Positions 1 to 7,838 of a DNA stretch of 13,195 bases are shown piece after piece. A program made the translations under genes and the position numbers. A model generated the notes under the pieces. That model worked only from the letters and a program-made list of their open reading frames with translations. It was not told the origin of the DNA and did not search any database. Source of the DNA: Planctomycetia bacterium (GTDB lineage Bacteria > Planctomycetota > Planctomycetia > Pirellulales > UBA1268); assembly GCA_009926295.1 (NCBI GenBank), contig RFPF01000069.1:1-13195 (forward strand), given 5' to 3'. How positions within the stretch are numbered: the stretch's first letter is position 1; every line of letters starts with the position of its first letter.

Positions 1-130
1 AGCCATGGATGGCGCAGCGCAGTCGGCAGGAGTGAACGAAGCCCGGAGGGCGCAGTGAACGTCCGGCGAGATGGTTGGGGCGACCCCGAGCCGGGTTTCG
101 CCGCGACGCGGTGACAGGCTGGAGCCTGTC
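1..130. other. Gene-free left edge with small hairpins and short direct repeats
   Basis: No convincing coding region is seen here; open frames are short and lack a start with a ribosome site. The segment holds AGTGAACG twice (31-38 and 54-61) and GCGCAG three times (12-17, 17-22, 50-55). It also holds the inverted repeats GCCC-gga-GGGC (41-51) and CCGCG-a-CGCGG (101-111), and a stronger hairpin at 113-130 listed separately. The density of small palindromes suggests a dispersed intergenic repeat, but only a genome-wide search could show that. It lies downstream of the last gene of the minus-strand operon. Confidence 0.5.
113..130 (-). terminator. Hairpin directly after the last operon gene (possible terminator or REP-like element)
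   Basis: GACAGGCT (113-120) and AGCCTGTC (123-130) are exact reverse complements separated by GG. The right arm touches the TAG stop (131-133) of the minus-strand amidohydrolase-like gene, so the hairpin forms immediately at the end of that message. A second inverted repeat (101-111) follows in the direction of transcription. There is no T-rich tract on the minus strand, so this is not a classical intrinsic terminator. It may instead be a 3' stabilising hairpin or a dispersed palindromic element. Confidence 0.45.
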
Positions 131-1390
131 CTACCGGGGCTCGGTGCTCATGATGACGCCGTCGATCACCACGCCGGTGCAGTGGGTCGTGTACTCGAAC
201 GGGTCGCCGTCGTAGATCGCCAAGTCGCCATCCTTGCCGATCTCGAGCGAGCCGACGCGGTCGGCCACGCCGACGATTCGTGCGGCGTCGATCGTGATCG
301 CTGCGAGCGCCTGCTCGAAGGTGAGGCCATGGGCGGCGGCGACGCCCGCCTCGAAGAGCACGACTCTCGTCTTCGGAACGTACGACTCGTAGCCGCTCTG
401 GAGCGCGATCGGAATGCCGGCCTTCCGCAGCGTGGCCGCGGTCTCGAAGCTGAGGTTCTCGGTGTCCCCGCCGCCACCCGCCCGCCGCATCGTGGGGTGC
501 ACGATCACCGGCACGCCGGCCGCACGGATGCGGTCGGCGAGGAGGTAGGCCTCGGCGGCGGAGTCGAGCACGACGCGGATGCCGAATTCCTCAGCGAGCC
601 GCAGGGCGGACGCGATGTCGTGGGAACGGTCGGCGGTGACCAGGAGCGGCCATTCGCGGGCGAGTACCCTGGCGAGGGCCTCGAGCCGCAGGTCGGTGTC
701 GGGACGTTTCGATTCGTCGGTGTGGCCGCGTTTGCGGAGATACTCCCGTGTCCGCACGAACTCCCCGCGCAGCATCGCCACCGCCTTGCTGCGGGTGCCG
801 GGCGACTTCTTGTCGGCATCGGGCCCCTGGGTCCGAGCGGCGTCACCGAGCGTCACCGCCACCATGGCGGCAGGACGCATCACTGCCGCCTCGACGGTGT
901 CGCCGGACAGCTTGGCCACCATCGTCTGTCCGGCGACGAGGGCCCCCGGCGCGTGGCCGGTGTGGATGGTGGTCACGCCGAAACCCCGCAGCCATTCGAC
1001 GAGCCGCTCCTGCGGGTTGTAGGCGTCGATCGCCCTGAGTTCCGGCTGCACGGCATCGACGGGGTCCAGCTGATCCTGATCCTGGGGCTGGTTGAGGTAG
1101 CCGCTCAGGCCCACGACGCTGTGGGCGTCGACCAGGCCCGGCGTGACCACGGCACCCCGGAGCAGCTTCGCCCCGTCCGGCACGGGCGTCGTCGCCGCCG
1201 GACCGATCGCCCGGATTTTCCCCTCCTCCACGACGACCACCCCGTCGGCGAGCGGCGGCCCGGCCATGGTGTGCACCACGTCGCCTCGCACGACGAGCGG
1301 AACTGCGGAAGCCGAGTGCGCGAACGCGGGGTATGCCACCGCCGCGGCGAGGAGCGGCACCGTCCAAAGGCGGGGCGTGGTCGGGTTCAT
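131..1390 (-). CDS. Amidohydrolase-family protein lacking most metal ligands (probable exported pseudoenzyme)
   Basis: A 419-residue protein starting at the ATG that overlaps the upstream stop codon (ATGA, 1387-1390), which implies translational coupling. Residues 1-29 look like a secretion signal (hydrophobic 8-24, AFAHSASA cleavage region). The rest aligns throughout with the neighbouring amidohydrolase: PGLVDAHS near 84-91, SPGTRSKA near 196-203, and the C-terminal VGSLEIGKDGDLAIYDGDP typical of COG1228 imidazolonepropionase-like enzymes. The active site is not conserved. The first-strand HxH is HSV (90-92). The lysine segment reads VAVTLG instead of LKMANG. The strand-5 and strand-6 histidines are replaced (VTADRSHD, VLDSAAEA), and HTDD is QSGY (331-334). 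The fold is probably kept, but zinc hydrolase activity looks unlikely. Its role is unknown; a partner or regulator of the upstream paralogue is one possibility. Confidence 0.85.
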   Translation of the reverse strand: MNPTTPRLWTVPLLAAAVAYPAFAHSASAVPLVVRGDVVHTMAGPPLADGVVVVEEGKIRAIGPAATTPVPDGAKLLRGAVVTPGLVDAHSVVGLSGYLNQPQDQDQLDPVDAVQPELRAIDAYNPQERLVEWLRGFGVTTIHTGHAPGALVAGQTMVAKLSGDTVEAAVMRPAAMVAVTLGDAARTQGPDADKKSPGTRSKAVAMLRGEFVRTREYLRKRGHTDESKRPDTDLRLEALARVLAREWPLLVTADRSHDIASALRLAEEFGIRVVLDSAAEAYLLADRIRAAGVPVIVHPTMRRAGGGGDTENLSFETAATLRKAGIPIALQSGYESYVPKTRVVLFEAGVAAAHGLTFEQALAAITIDAARIVGVADRVGSLEIGKDGDLAIYDGDPFEYTTHCTGVVIDGVIMSTEPR

Positions 1391-2709
1391 CGCAGCGCCC
1401 CCACCCGCGTCGGCCCGTTGCAGCACGATTCGGCTTTCTGGTCGCGGCTGGCCCCGAAGCCGCCCACGGCGAAGAGCCTGTCTGCGGGGTCGTCGCGGTC
1501 GAAGACCTTCCGGCCCTCGACGTAGGTCGCGAGCACGCTCGTGTGGACGCTCAGCGGGTCGCCGGACAGCACGACGAGATCGGCGTCCTTGCCGGGGGTG
1601 AGTGAGCCGATGCGGGCGTCGAGCCGCAGCATCCTCGCACCGGCGATCGTGAGCGATTCGAGCGCCTTCTCCCGCGACATTCCGGCACGCACCGCGAGGG
1701 CCGCCGTGCGCAGGAAGAGCCGCGAATCGGTGACGGGGTCGTCGGTGTGCAGTGCGCATGGCACGCCCGCCTCCTCCAGCACGGCGCCGGTGACGAGCGA
1801 GAAGTCGGCCGCCTCGATCTTGCCCCCGGGACTGTCGAGGACGATCACGGAGCAGCCCACGCCCGATCGCGCGATCTCCGGCGCGACCTTCCACGCCTCG
1901 CTCACGTGGTGGAGCACGACGTCGAAGCCGAACTCCTCGCGGAGGCGGAGCACCGTCACGATGTCGTCGGCGCGGTGACAGTGGTGGTGGACGACCGTCC
2001 GCCTCTCCAGCGCGTCGACGAGCGCCTCGAGTTCGAGGTCGCGGTCGGGCATCTTCTCATGGTCGCCGGCGGCCCTCGCGAGTTTGTCCCGGTAGGCGAT
2101 CGCCTTCACGAATTTCTGCCGCACGATCGCGGCCGACTTGCCGCGCGTGCCTGGAAAAGGCGGATCCCTCTGGGAGTTCGTGCCGTTGGCCATCTTCAGG
2201 CCGCCGAGCGGCCTGCCGGCGGCGTCGCGGTAGAGGAGATCGTCGATCGTGCCGGCCCGCCGGAGCTTCACGTACGCCGTCTGTCCGCTGGCGAGGTGGC
2301 CCGAGCCCGGCATGATGTTGAGCGTCGTCAGGCCGCCGGCGAGGCACTTTCGAAACCCGGCGTCGTGTACGTTGATGGAATCGAGGATCCGCACGTCGGG
2401 CTGCACCGGGCCGCTGCCGTCGCCCCCCTGCCCTCCTCCGACGTGGCTGTGAGTGTCGACGAGGCCGGGCATGATCACGAGGCCGGTCGCGTCGATCCTG
2501 CCCGCCTCCACCGGAACGGGCGTCGCGTCGACCGGCCCCACGGCGGCGATGGTGCCGCCCCGCACGACCACCGTGCCGACGGGGATTTCGGGGCCGCCGA
2601 TCGGGATCACGCGCCCGCCGACGAACGCCGTCACGGCATCGGCAGCCGCCGGAATGACGAGGCCGGCGGCGATGAGGACGGCGAGCGAGACGATCCGGAG
2701 CGTTGCCAC
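1387..2709 (-). CDS. Exported metal-dependent amidohydrolase (imidazolonepropionase-like, COG1228)
   Basis: A 440-residue protein from the GTG at 2709, chosen because it gives a clean signal peptide (hydrophobic 5-20, cleavage near AAADA) 7 bases after the atpC stop. An in-frame ATG at 2745 would add 12 non-hydrophobic residues and overlap atpC. The probable metal ligands are visible. They are HSH at 87-89 after PGLVDT, a candidate carboxylated lysine K172 in LKMANG, histidines at 241-245, HH at 267-268, and HTDD at 321-324. The C-terminal motif IGSLTPGKDADLVVLSGDP closes the composite beta-sandwich. The family hydrolyses C-N bonds in cyclic amides or dipeptides; the substrate cannot be read from sequence. 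The signal peptide places it outside the cytoplasm. Its position after atpC suggests read-through from the ATP synthase operon. Confidence 0.88.
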   Translation of the reverse strand: MATLRIVSLAVLIAAGLVIPAAADAVTAFVGGRVIPIGGPEIPVGTVVVRGGTIAAVGPVDATPVPVEAGRIDATGLVIMPGLVDTHSHVGGGQGGDGSGPVQPDVRILDSINVHDAGFRKCLAGGLTTLNIMPGSGHLASGQTAYVKLRRAGTIDDLLYRDAAGRPLGGLKMANGTNSQRDPPFPGTRGKSAAIVRQKFVKAIAYRDKLARAAGDHEKMPDRDLELEALVDALERRTVVHHHCHRADDIVTVLRLREEFGFDVVLHHVSEAWKVAPEIARSGVGCSVIVLDSPGGKIEAADFSLVTGAVLEEAGVPCALHTDDPVTDSRLFLRTAALAVRAGMSREKALESLTIAGARMLRLDARIGSLTPGKDADLVVLSGDPLSVHTSVLATYVEGRKVFDRDDPADRLFAVGGFGASRDQKAESCCNGPTRVGALR

Positions 2710-2716
2710 GCCACGA

Positions 2717-3148
2717 TTATCCGCGCCGCTCCGCGGCCCGCACAAGGGCCCGCGCCGCCTGCTGCGCCCGAAACCTCGCGGCGATCTCCTCGTCGCCTGT
2801 GGCCCGCATGGACGAAACCTTGTCGAACTCCGCCCGGGCGGCCGCCAGATCGACTTTTTCGGCGGGCACCGCTCGCTGGGTGATCACGGTCACCTCGTCG
2901 TGGGCGACCTCGACGAAGCCGCCCTCGACGAACAGGCGCCGCACGGCGTCGGCCGGCCCCCCCTGCTCCCCCACGATCCGCACTTCGCCGGCTCCGAGGC
3001 GCCCGATGAACGGCGAATGCCCGTGGGCCACGCCCCGCAGGCCGTCGAAGAGCGGCAACGAGACAGACCGGGCCTGGGTGTCGAGGCTCGTCTGCTCGGG
3101 CGTGACGATCACGCACCGCACGGTGCCGGCCTGCTTCGGGTCTGCCAT
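2717..3148 (-). CDS. atpC: ATP synthase F1 epsilon subunit
   Basis: A 143-residue protein starting MADPKQAG; a longer in-frame start at 3271 would run into atpD and is rejected. The N-terminal beta-sandwich carries the family pattern: VIVTPEQTSLDTQA (13-26), LPLFDGLRGVAHGHSPFIG (31-49) and FVEGGFVEVAHDEVTV. A two-helix C-terminal domain of about 50 residues follows, rich in Ala and Arg. Epsilon sits on the central stalk with gamma, couples rotation to the c-ring, and in many bacteria inhibits ATP hydrolysis through its C-terminal helices. The gene follows atpD by 32 bases and is the last synthase gene of the operon. The ribosome site is weak (a GAGTGAG run upstream of the ATG). Confidence 0.95.
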   Translation of the reverse strand: MADPKQAGTVRCVIVTPEQTSLDTQARSVSLPLFDGLRGVAHGHSPFIGRLGAGEVRIVGEQGGPADAVRRLFVEGGFVEVAHDEVTVITQRAVPAEKVDLAAARAEFDKVSSMRATGDEEIAARFRAQQAARALVRAAERRG

Positions 3149-3180
3149 GGCGTTTGGGCTCACTCGGTGTCGCGGGGCGG

Positions 3181-4611
3181 TCAGGCCTTGGCCGCCATCT
3201 TCTTGGCCTGCTCCTCGGCCTGCTCGATCGGGCCGACGTACATGAAGGCCTGCTCCGGCAGGTGATCCCACTTGCCGTCGGCGATCTCCTCGAAGGAGCG
3301 GATCGTGTCATCGAGGCTCGTGATCTCGCCCGGCTTGCCGGTGAACACCTCGGCCACGAGGAACGGCTGGGAGAGGAAGCGCTCCATGCGGCGGGCCCGG
3401 TGCACGACGAGCTTGTCCTCCTCGGAGAGCTCGTCGACGCCGAGGATCGCGATGATGTCCTGGAGCTCGCGGTACCGCTGGAGCGTTCGCTGCACGCGGC
3501 GGGCGACGCGGTAGTGCCGCTCGCCCACGTACTGCGGGTCGAGGATGCGGCTCGACGACGCCAGCGGATCGACAGCCGGGTAGATGCCCTTCTCCGAGAT
3601 CGACCGTTCGAGATACAGGAACGCGTCGAGGTTGCCGAACGCCGTGGCCGGGGCGGGGTCGGTCGGGTCGTCGGCCGGGACGTATACCGCCTGCACGCTC
3701 GTGATCGCGCCCTTCGACGTGCTCGTGATCCGCTCCTGGAGCGCGCCCATCTCCGTGGCCAGCGTCGGCTGGTAGCCCACGGCGCTCGGCATGCGGCCGA
3801 GGAGCGCGCTCACCTCGCTGCCCGCCTGGGAAAAGCGGAAGATGTTGTCGACGAACAGCAGCGTGTCGGCGCCGGTCGTGTCGCGGAAATACTCCGCCAT
3901 GGTCAGGGCTGAGAGCGCGACGCGGAGCCGTGCTCCCGGCGGCTCGTTCATCTGGCCGAACACCATGCAGGTCTGCTCGATGACGCTGCGGCCGGTGTCA
4001 CCGATCTTGGCCTCCTGCATCTCGAGCCAGAGATCGGTGCCCTCACGAGTCCGCTCGCCTACGCCGGCGAACACCGAGTAGCCGCCGTGGGCGCTCGCGA
4101 TGCGGGCGATGAGCTCCGTGAGGATCACCGTCTTGCCCAGGCCGGCACCGCCGAACAAGCCGGCCTTGCCGCCACGGACGAACGGCGTGAGCAGATCGAT
4201 CACCTTGATGCCGGTCTCGAAGAGTTCGGTCTTCGTGGTCAGGTCCTTCACGGGCGGTGGATCGCGGTGGATCGGCCAGCGCTCCTGCGTCTCCACGGCC
4301 CCGCGGCCGTCGATCGGATCGCCGAGGAGGTTGAAAACGCGGCCGAGCGTCGCCTTGCCCACGGGCACCGAGAGCGGCGCGCCCGTGTCGGAAACGCTCG
4401 CGCCCCGGGTCAGGCCGTCGGTCGAGCCGAGGGCCACGCAGCGCACCTTGCCACCGCCGAGGTGCTGCTGCACCTCGCCCACGAGGTGGAGATCGACTCC
4501 CTTGTTGGCGGAATCGATCCTCACGGCGTTGTAGATCGCCGGGATCGAGTTCTCCGGAAACTCGACGTCGAACGTGGAGCCGATGACCTGGGTGACGCTG
4601 CCGTGTGCCAT
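3181..4611 (-). CDS. atpD: ATP synthase F1 beta subunit (catalytic)
   Basis: A 476-residue protein of normal length. The Walker A loop GGAGLGKT is at 154-161 (Leu where most bacteria have Val). The catalytic glutamate is E186 in GERTREG, Walker B is LLFVDN (251-256), the adenine-pocket tyrosine is in AVGYQPTL (277-284), and DELSEED is at 393-399. Beta binds and interconverts ADP, phosphate and ATP in the F1 hexamer. Several normally invariant stretches have variant wording: REGTDLW for REGNDL, and TAFGNLDAFLYLERSIS for TTFAHLDATTVLSR. From memory these match planctomycete beta subunits, so I treat them as lineage signatures rather than defects. The start ATG is preceded by an AGAGGCAGAGA purine run. 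A 142-base gap separates it from atpG, the longest gap inside the synthase genes. Confidence 0.98.
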   Translation of the reverse strand: MAHGSVTQVIGSTFDVEFPENSIPAIYNAVRIDSANKGVDLHLVGEVQQHLGGGKVRCVALGSTDGLTRGASVSDTGAPLSVPVGKATLGRVFNLLGDPIDGRGAVETQERWPIHRDPPPVKDLTTKTELFETGIKVIDLLTPFVRGGKAGLFGGAGLGKTVILTELIARIASAHGGYSVFAGVGERTREGTDLWLEMQEAKIGDTGRSVIEQTCMVFGQMNEPPGARLRVALSALTMAEYFRDTTGADTLLFVDNIFRFSQAGSEVSALLGRMPSAVGYQPTLATEMGALQERITSTSKGAITSVQAVYVPADDPTDPAPATAFGNLDAFLYLERSISEKGIYPAVDPLASSSRILDPQYVGERHYRVARRVQRTLQRYRELQDIIAILGVDELSEEDKLVVHRARRMERFLSQPFLVAEVFTGKPGEITSLDDTIRSFEEIADGKWDHLPEQAFMYVGPIEQAEEQAKKMAAKA

Positions 4612-4753
4612 TGTCGTCTCTGCCTCTGCGAATGGGGTGTGTCAGGGGTTCGTTGATTCGTGACTGATTTCGTGTGATTCCGGGTGCCGGCGATCAGCGG
4701 CCGAAGGTCCGTTGCATCGACGCCGAAGGGCGTCGCCATCAGGAATGCGTTCG
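4612..4753 (-). other. Longest intra-operon gap (atpG-atpD) with hairpin and phased repeats
   Basis: These 142 bases contain no plausible gene. At 4718-4735 CGACGCC and GGCGTCG form an exact 7-base-pair stem around GAAG (CUUC in the minus-strand RNA). Closer to atpD, TGATT occurs at 4654-4658, 4665-4669 and 4675-4679, spaced 11 and 10 bases, in a stretch noticeably richer in A and T than its surroundings. The hairpin could slow ribosomes or RNases at the end of atpG. The repeats could be part of an internal promoter or operator for atpD-atpC. Neither function is shown by the sequence alone. Confidence 0.5.
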
Positions 4754-5635
4754 CTACTTCTTCAATGCCTCGACCCCTCCGAGGATCTCCATGATCTCAC
4801 CGGTGATCTGGCTCTGTCTGGCCCGGTTGTACTGCCGCGAAAGGCTTTTGATCAGCCCGCCGGCGTTCTCCGTGGCGGCCTTCATGGCCACCATCCGCGC
4901 CACCTGCTCGCTCACCGCCGCGTCGAGGAAGCACTTGAAGAGCCGCGACAGGAAGCTCGCCGGAAGGATCTCCTCGAGGATGCTCTCTGCCGAGGGATAA
5001 AAGTCGTATTCGTCGGAGGCGAGCTTCCCCTTCACTGCGCCGCCGCCCGCCTGCGGAGGGGCGAGCGGCAGGAGCGTCTCCGTCACGGCCTCCTGCTTCG
5101 CGATCGAATGGAACTTCGTGTACACCACGTCGAGCCTGTCGATCGCGCCCGAGGTGTAGGCGTCGAGGTAGGCCTGGCCGATCGGGGCCACCGCCGCGAA
5201 CTCCGGCTTGTCCTCGAACTGCGAATACCGCTCCGCGATGTCCACGCCACGGAAACGCAGTGCCGAGATGCCACGCTTCCCGGACACGCTCACCCGTGCC
5301 GGCACCTGCTCGCTCCTCCACTGGCCAAGGAGCGCCACTGACTGTCGCACGATGTTGGAGTTGTAGCCGCCGCACAGGCCACGGTTGCCCGTCAGCACGA
5401 GCACCGCCGCCTTCTTCGTCGGCCTGCTCTCGAGCAGCGGATGGGCCGCGTCGGCCCCCACGCCCCCGATGTTCTCGAGAATCTTCGCGAGCTGCCGCGT
5501 GTAGTCGCGGGCGGCGACGGACCGGTCCATCGCCTTCTTGAACCGCGCGGTGGCGATGAGTTCCATCGTCCGCGTGATCTTGCGGATGTTCTTCACCGAC
5601 TTGCGGCGGCGGTCGAGGGCCCGGGCTTTTGCCAT
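4754..5635 (-). CDS. atpG: ATP synthase F1 gamma subunit (central stalk)
   Basis: A 293-residue protein beginning MAKARALDRRRKSVKNIRKI, the usual N-terminal helix of gamma. An in-frame extension to 5749 overlaps atpA and lacks family resemblance, so the 5635 ATG is used. The conserved core LTGNRGLCGGYNSNI (about 79-93) and the C-terminal helix segment ENAGGLIKSLSRQYNRARQ, followed by ITGEIMEILGG, are intact. These two ends form the coiled-coil rotor that passes through the alpha-beta hexamer. The middle Rossmann-like part has a Gly/Pro-rich stretch (APPQAGGGAVKG) before the DEYDFYPSAE segment, slightly longer than in many bacteria. The gene begins 13 bases after atpA; its ribosome site is weak (GAG), which suggests coupled translation. 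Confidence 0.96.
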   Translation of the reverse strand: MAKARALDRRRKSVKNIRKITRTMELIATARFKKAMDRSVAARDYTRQLAKILENIGGVGADAAHPLLESRPTKKAAVLVLTGNRGLCGGYNSNIVRQSVALLGQWRSEQVPARVSVSGKRGISALRFRGVDIAERYSQFEDKPEFAAVAPIGQAYLDAYTSGAIDRLDVVYTKFHSIAKQEAVTETLLPLAPPQAGGGAVKGKLASDEYDFYPSAESILEEILPASFLSRLFKCFLDAAVSEQVARMVAMKAATENAGGLIKSLSRQYNRARQSQITGEIMEILGGVEALKK

Positions 5636-5648
5636 GTGGGTGTGACTC

Positions 5649-7193
5649 TCAGCGTGCCCCGGCGAGCTGCTTGGGGCCGTCCGACTTGGCGGCCCGCTGC
5701 CGCTTGAACTCGGCGATGGCCGCCTCCAGCTGCCGCTCGCTCTCCGCATCGAGTTCCTTCGACTCGTCGATCCGCTTCCGCAGCTCCGGAATCTGGTCCC
5801 GGACGAAGGTGAGGAAGCCCTTCTCCCAGTCGGCCACCTCCTCGCGCTTCACCTCATCGAGGTGTCCGCGGGTGCCGGCGTAGATTGACAGCACCTGGTC
5901 GACCACCTCCATCGGGGCGAACTGGCCCTGCTTGAGCAGCTCGATCATGCGGTAGCCGCGGTCGAGCCTCTGCTGCGTGGCCGCGTCGAGGTCGGTGCCG
6001 AGCTGGGCGAAGGCCTCGAGCTCGCGGAAGCTCGCGAGATCGAGCCGCAGGCCGCCGGCCACCTTTTTCATCGCCTTCGTCTGGGCGGCACCGCCCACTC
6101 GCGACACCGAGATGCCCGCATTCATGGCGGGTCGCTGGCCCGCGAAGAAAAGATCCGGCTGAAGGTAGATCTGGCCGTCGGTGATCGAGATCACGTTGGT
6201 CGGGATGTAGGCCGACACCTCGCCCTCGAGCGTCTCGATGATGGGCAGGCTCGTGAGCGAGCCGCCGCCGAGCTCCTTCGAGAGCTTGGCCGACCTTTCG
6301 AGCAGGCGGCTGTGGGCGTAGAACACGTCGCCGGGGTAGGCCTCGCGGCCCGGCGGTCGGCGCATGAGCAGCGACAGTTGGCGGTAGGCCGTGGCCTGCT
6401 TCGAGAGGTCGTCGTACACGATCAACGCGTGCTGGCCGTTGTACATGAAGTGCTCGGCCATCGCCGTGCCCGAGTAGGGGGCGATGTACTGCAGCGGAGC
6501 CGCAACGCTCGCCCCGGCGACGATCACGGTGGTGTAGTCCATCGCGCCGTACTTGCGGAGCGTGTCGATCGCCACGGCGACCGACGAGTCCTTCTGGCCC
6601 ACGGCGACGTAGAAGCACTTCACGCCGCTGTTCTTCTGATTGATGATCGCGTCGATGCCGATCGCGGTCTTGCCGGTCTTGCGATCGCCGATGATCAGTT
6701 CACGCTGGCCGCGGCCGATCGGCGTCATCGCGTCCACAGCCTTGATGCCGGTCTGCATCGGCTCACGGACCGGCGACCGCTCGGCCACGCCGGGGGCGAG
6801 CGTCTCGACCGGACGCCGCAGATCGCTGACCACGGGGCCCTTGCCGTCGAGCGGGTTGCCCAGCGGGTCGAGCACGCGGCCGATCACCGCGTCTCCCACC
6901 GGCACCGAGAGCAGACGGCCGGTGCTCTTCACCTCGTCGCCCTCGGTGACCTTGAGGTAGTCGCCAAGGATGATCACGCCGACGGAGTTTTCCTCGAGGT
7001 TGAAGGCAAGGCCGGTGATGCCTCCCGGAAACTCGACCATCTCGCCCGACATCACGCCGGACAGGCCCCACACCCGGGCGATGCCGTCGCCCACCTCCAG
7101 CACGCGGCCCACCTCGCGGACGTCGATGCCCGACTGGAAGCGCGAGATCTCCTCGCGAAGGACGGATGCGATTTCGTCGGTCAGTTGTGCCAT
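5649..7193 (-). CDS. atpA: ATP synthase F1 alpha subunit
   Basis: A 514-residue protein, normal for alpha. It shows GRVLEVGDGIARVWGL (29-44) in the beta-barrel, the P-loop GDRKTGKT (169-176; Lys where many have Gln), Walker B LIVYDD (257-262), and the arginine finger R365 in SVSRVGGAAQ that reaches into the beta catalytic site. Alpha binds nucleotide at non-catalytic sites and alternates with beta in the hexamer. The start overlaps the 3' end of atpH by 13 bases. A GGGAG ribosome site lies 5 bases before the ATG, inside atpH coding sequence, consistent with tight translational coupling. The C-terminal tail (about 485-514) is charged and ends PKQLAGAR. Confidence 0.98.
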   Translation of the reverse strand: MAQLTDEIASVLREEISRFQSGIDVREVGRVLEVGDGIARVWGLSGVMSGEMVEFPGGITGLAFNLEENSVGVIILGDYLKVTEGDEVKSTGRLLSVPVGDAVIGRVLDPLGNPLDGKGPVVSDLRRPVETLAPGVAERSPVREPMQTGIKAVDAMTPIGRGQRELIIGDRKTGKTAIGIDAIINQKNSGVKCFYVAVGQKDSSVAVAIDTLRKYGAMDYTTVIVAGASVAAPLQYIAPYSGTAMAEHFMYNGQHALIVYDDLSKQATAYRQLSLLMRRPPGREAYPGDVFYAHSRLLERSAKLSKELGGGSLTSLPIIETLEGEVSAYIPTNVISITDGQIYLQPDLFFAGQRPAMNAGISVSRVGGAAQTKAMKKVAGGLRLDLASFRELEAFAQLGTDLDAATQQRLDRGYRMIELLKQGQFAPMEVVDQVLSIYAGTRGHLDEVKREEVADWEKGFLTFVRDQIPELRKRIDESKELDAESERQLEAAIAEFKRQRAAKSDGPKQLAGAR

Positions 7194-7804
7194 GAGTACT
7201 CCCGGTTCTGGATGGCGTGGATGTTGCGGGCTTGGAGAAGGCCGCCGAGCCGGGCGAGGCCCGTGGCGACCGACTGGTCGTAGATGGTGTCGCCGACGCG
7301 GACGACGAGGCCGCCGATGATCGACGGATCGACGACGAACCGCGGCGTCAGCGTGGCGGCAAGCGCTTTCTCCGTCTCCGCCGCGATGCGCTGCTGCTCG
7401 GCTGCATCGAGCGGCACGGCGGTGGTGAACGTCGCCTCGCTGCGCCCGTCGCGGTCGTCGGCGAGCCTCTCAGCCGCGGCGACGACCTGCTCGAGAATGC
7501 CGAGCCGGCCGTGTCGGGCGAGCACGTGCAGGGAATTGGTCGTCGTGGGCTGCATCCGACCCGCGGCGAGACGGTCGATGATCCGGCTCTTCTCCTCGGG
7601 GGCGACCTTCGGCGACGCGAACACCTCGGCCGCGTGCGGAACTTTCGGCAGCACCTCGCGGGCGAGCGTGCCGAGTTCCGCGAGCACCTCGCGTCGGCAG
7701 CCGGCGGCGTCCGCGGCATCGACGATGGCCTGCGCGTAGATCTTCGCCACCCGGTCGATGGCGATGTCGATGTGCGTCGAGTCGGCTTTTGCGGAGGAGT
7801 TCAT
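7181..7804 (-). CDS. atpH: ATP synthase delta subunit (OSCP-type)
   Basis: A 207-residue protein of the delta/OSCP family, which joins the top of F1 to the peripheral stalk. The N-terminal helical domain starts at IAIDRVAKIYAQAIVDAA, matching the family pattern (A..YA.AL...A), and runs to about residue 115 with FASPKVAPEEKSRIID and NSLHVLARHGRL. The C-terminal part holds ATFTTAVPLD and the diagnostic VVDPSIIGGLVVRVGDTIYDQSV, close to the usual DPSLIGGxxVRVGDxxxDGSV. The protein ends by overlapping the atpA start. About 12 hydrophilic residues precede the first helix. The ribosome site is not obvious. Confidence 0.95.
   Translation of the reverse strand: MNSSAKADSTHIDIAIDRVAKIYAQAIVDAADAAGCRREVLAELGTLAREVLPKVPHAAEVFASPKVAPEEKSRIIDRLAAGRMQPTTTNSLHVLARHGRLGILEQVVAAAERLADDRDGRSEATFTTAVPLDAAEQQRIAAETEKALAATLTPRFVVDPSIIGGLVVRVGDTIYDQSVATGLARLGGLLQARNIHAIQNREYSWHN
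7199..7203 (-). promoter_or_regulatory. Ribosome binding site of atpA
   Basis: GGGAG on the minus strand, 5 bases before the atpA ATG at 7193. It lies inside the last codons of atpH, so ribosomes finishing atpH pass over it. It fixes the atpA start. Confidence 0.65.
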
Positions 7805-7838
7805 GGTGACGTCTGCTGCGGGAGAATGCCTCGCGGGC

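Noticed and set aside
131..1390. Frameshift or pseudogene in the second amidohydrolase
   Set aside because: The frame is intact from the coupled ATG to the TAG, with fold motifs kept at both ends; only the ligand positions differ.
71..1525. Long plus-strand open frame (484 codons) across the amidohydrolase-like gene
   Set aside because: It is antisense to a gene with clear family motifs. Its translation is low-complexity His/Arg/Gly-rich, with no domain, typical of shadow frames in high-GC DNA.
2710..2745. ATG at 2745 as start of the intact amidohydrolase
   Set aside because: It adds 12 polar residues before the signal peptide and overlaps atpC; the GTG at 2709 gives a standard signal sequence, though the ATG cannot be fully excluded.
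1747..2883. Plus-strand open frame of 378 codons over the intact amidohydrolase and atpC
   Set aside because: It crosses two real minus-strand genes and has a charged, repetitive composition without domain signals.
3149..3271. Longer atpC start at 3271
   Set aside because: It would overlap the end of atpD by about 90 bases and add residues unlike any epsilon subunit; the ATG at 3148 gives the normal N-terminus.
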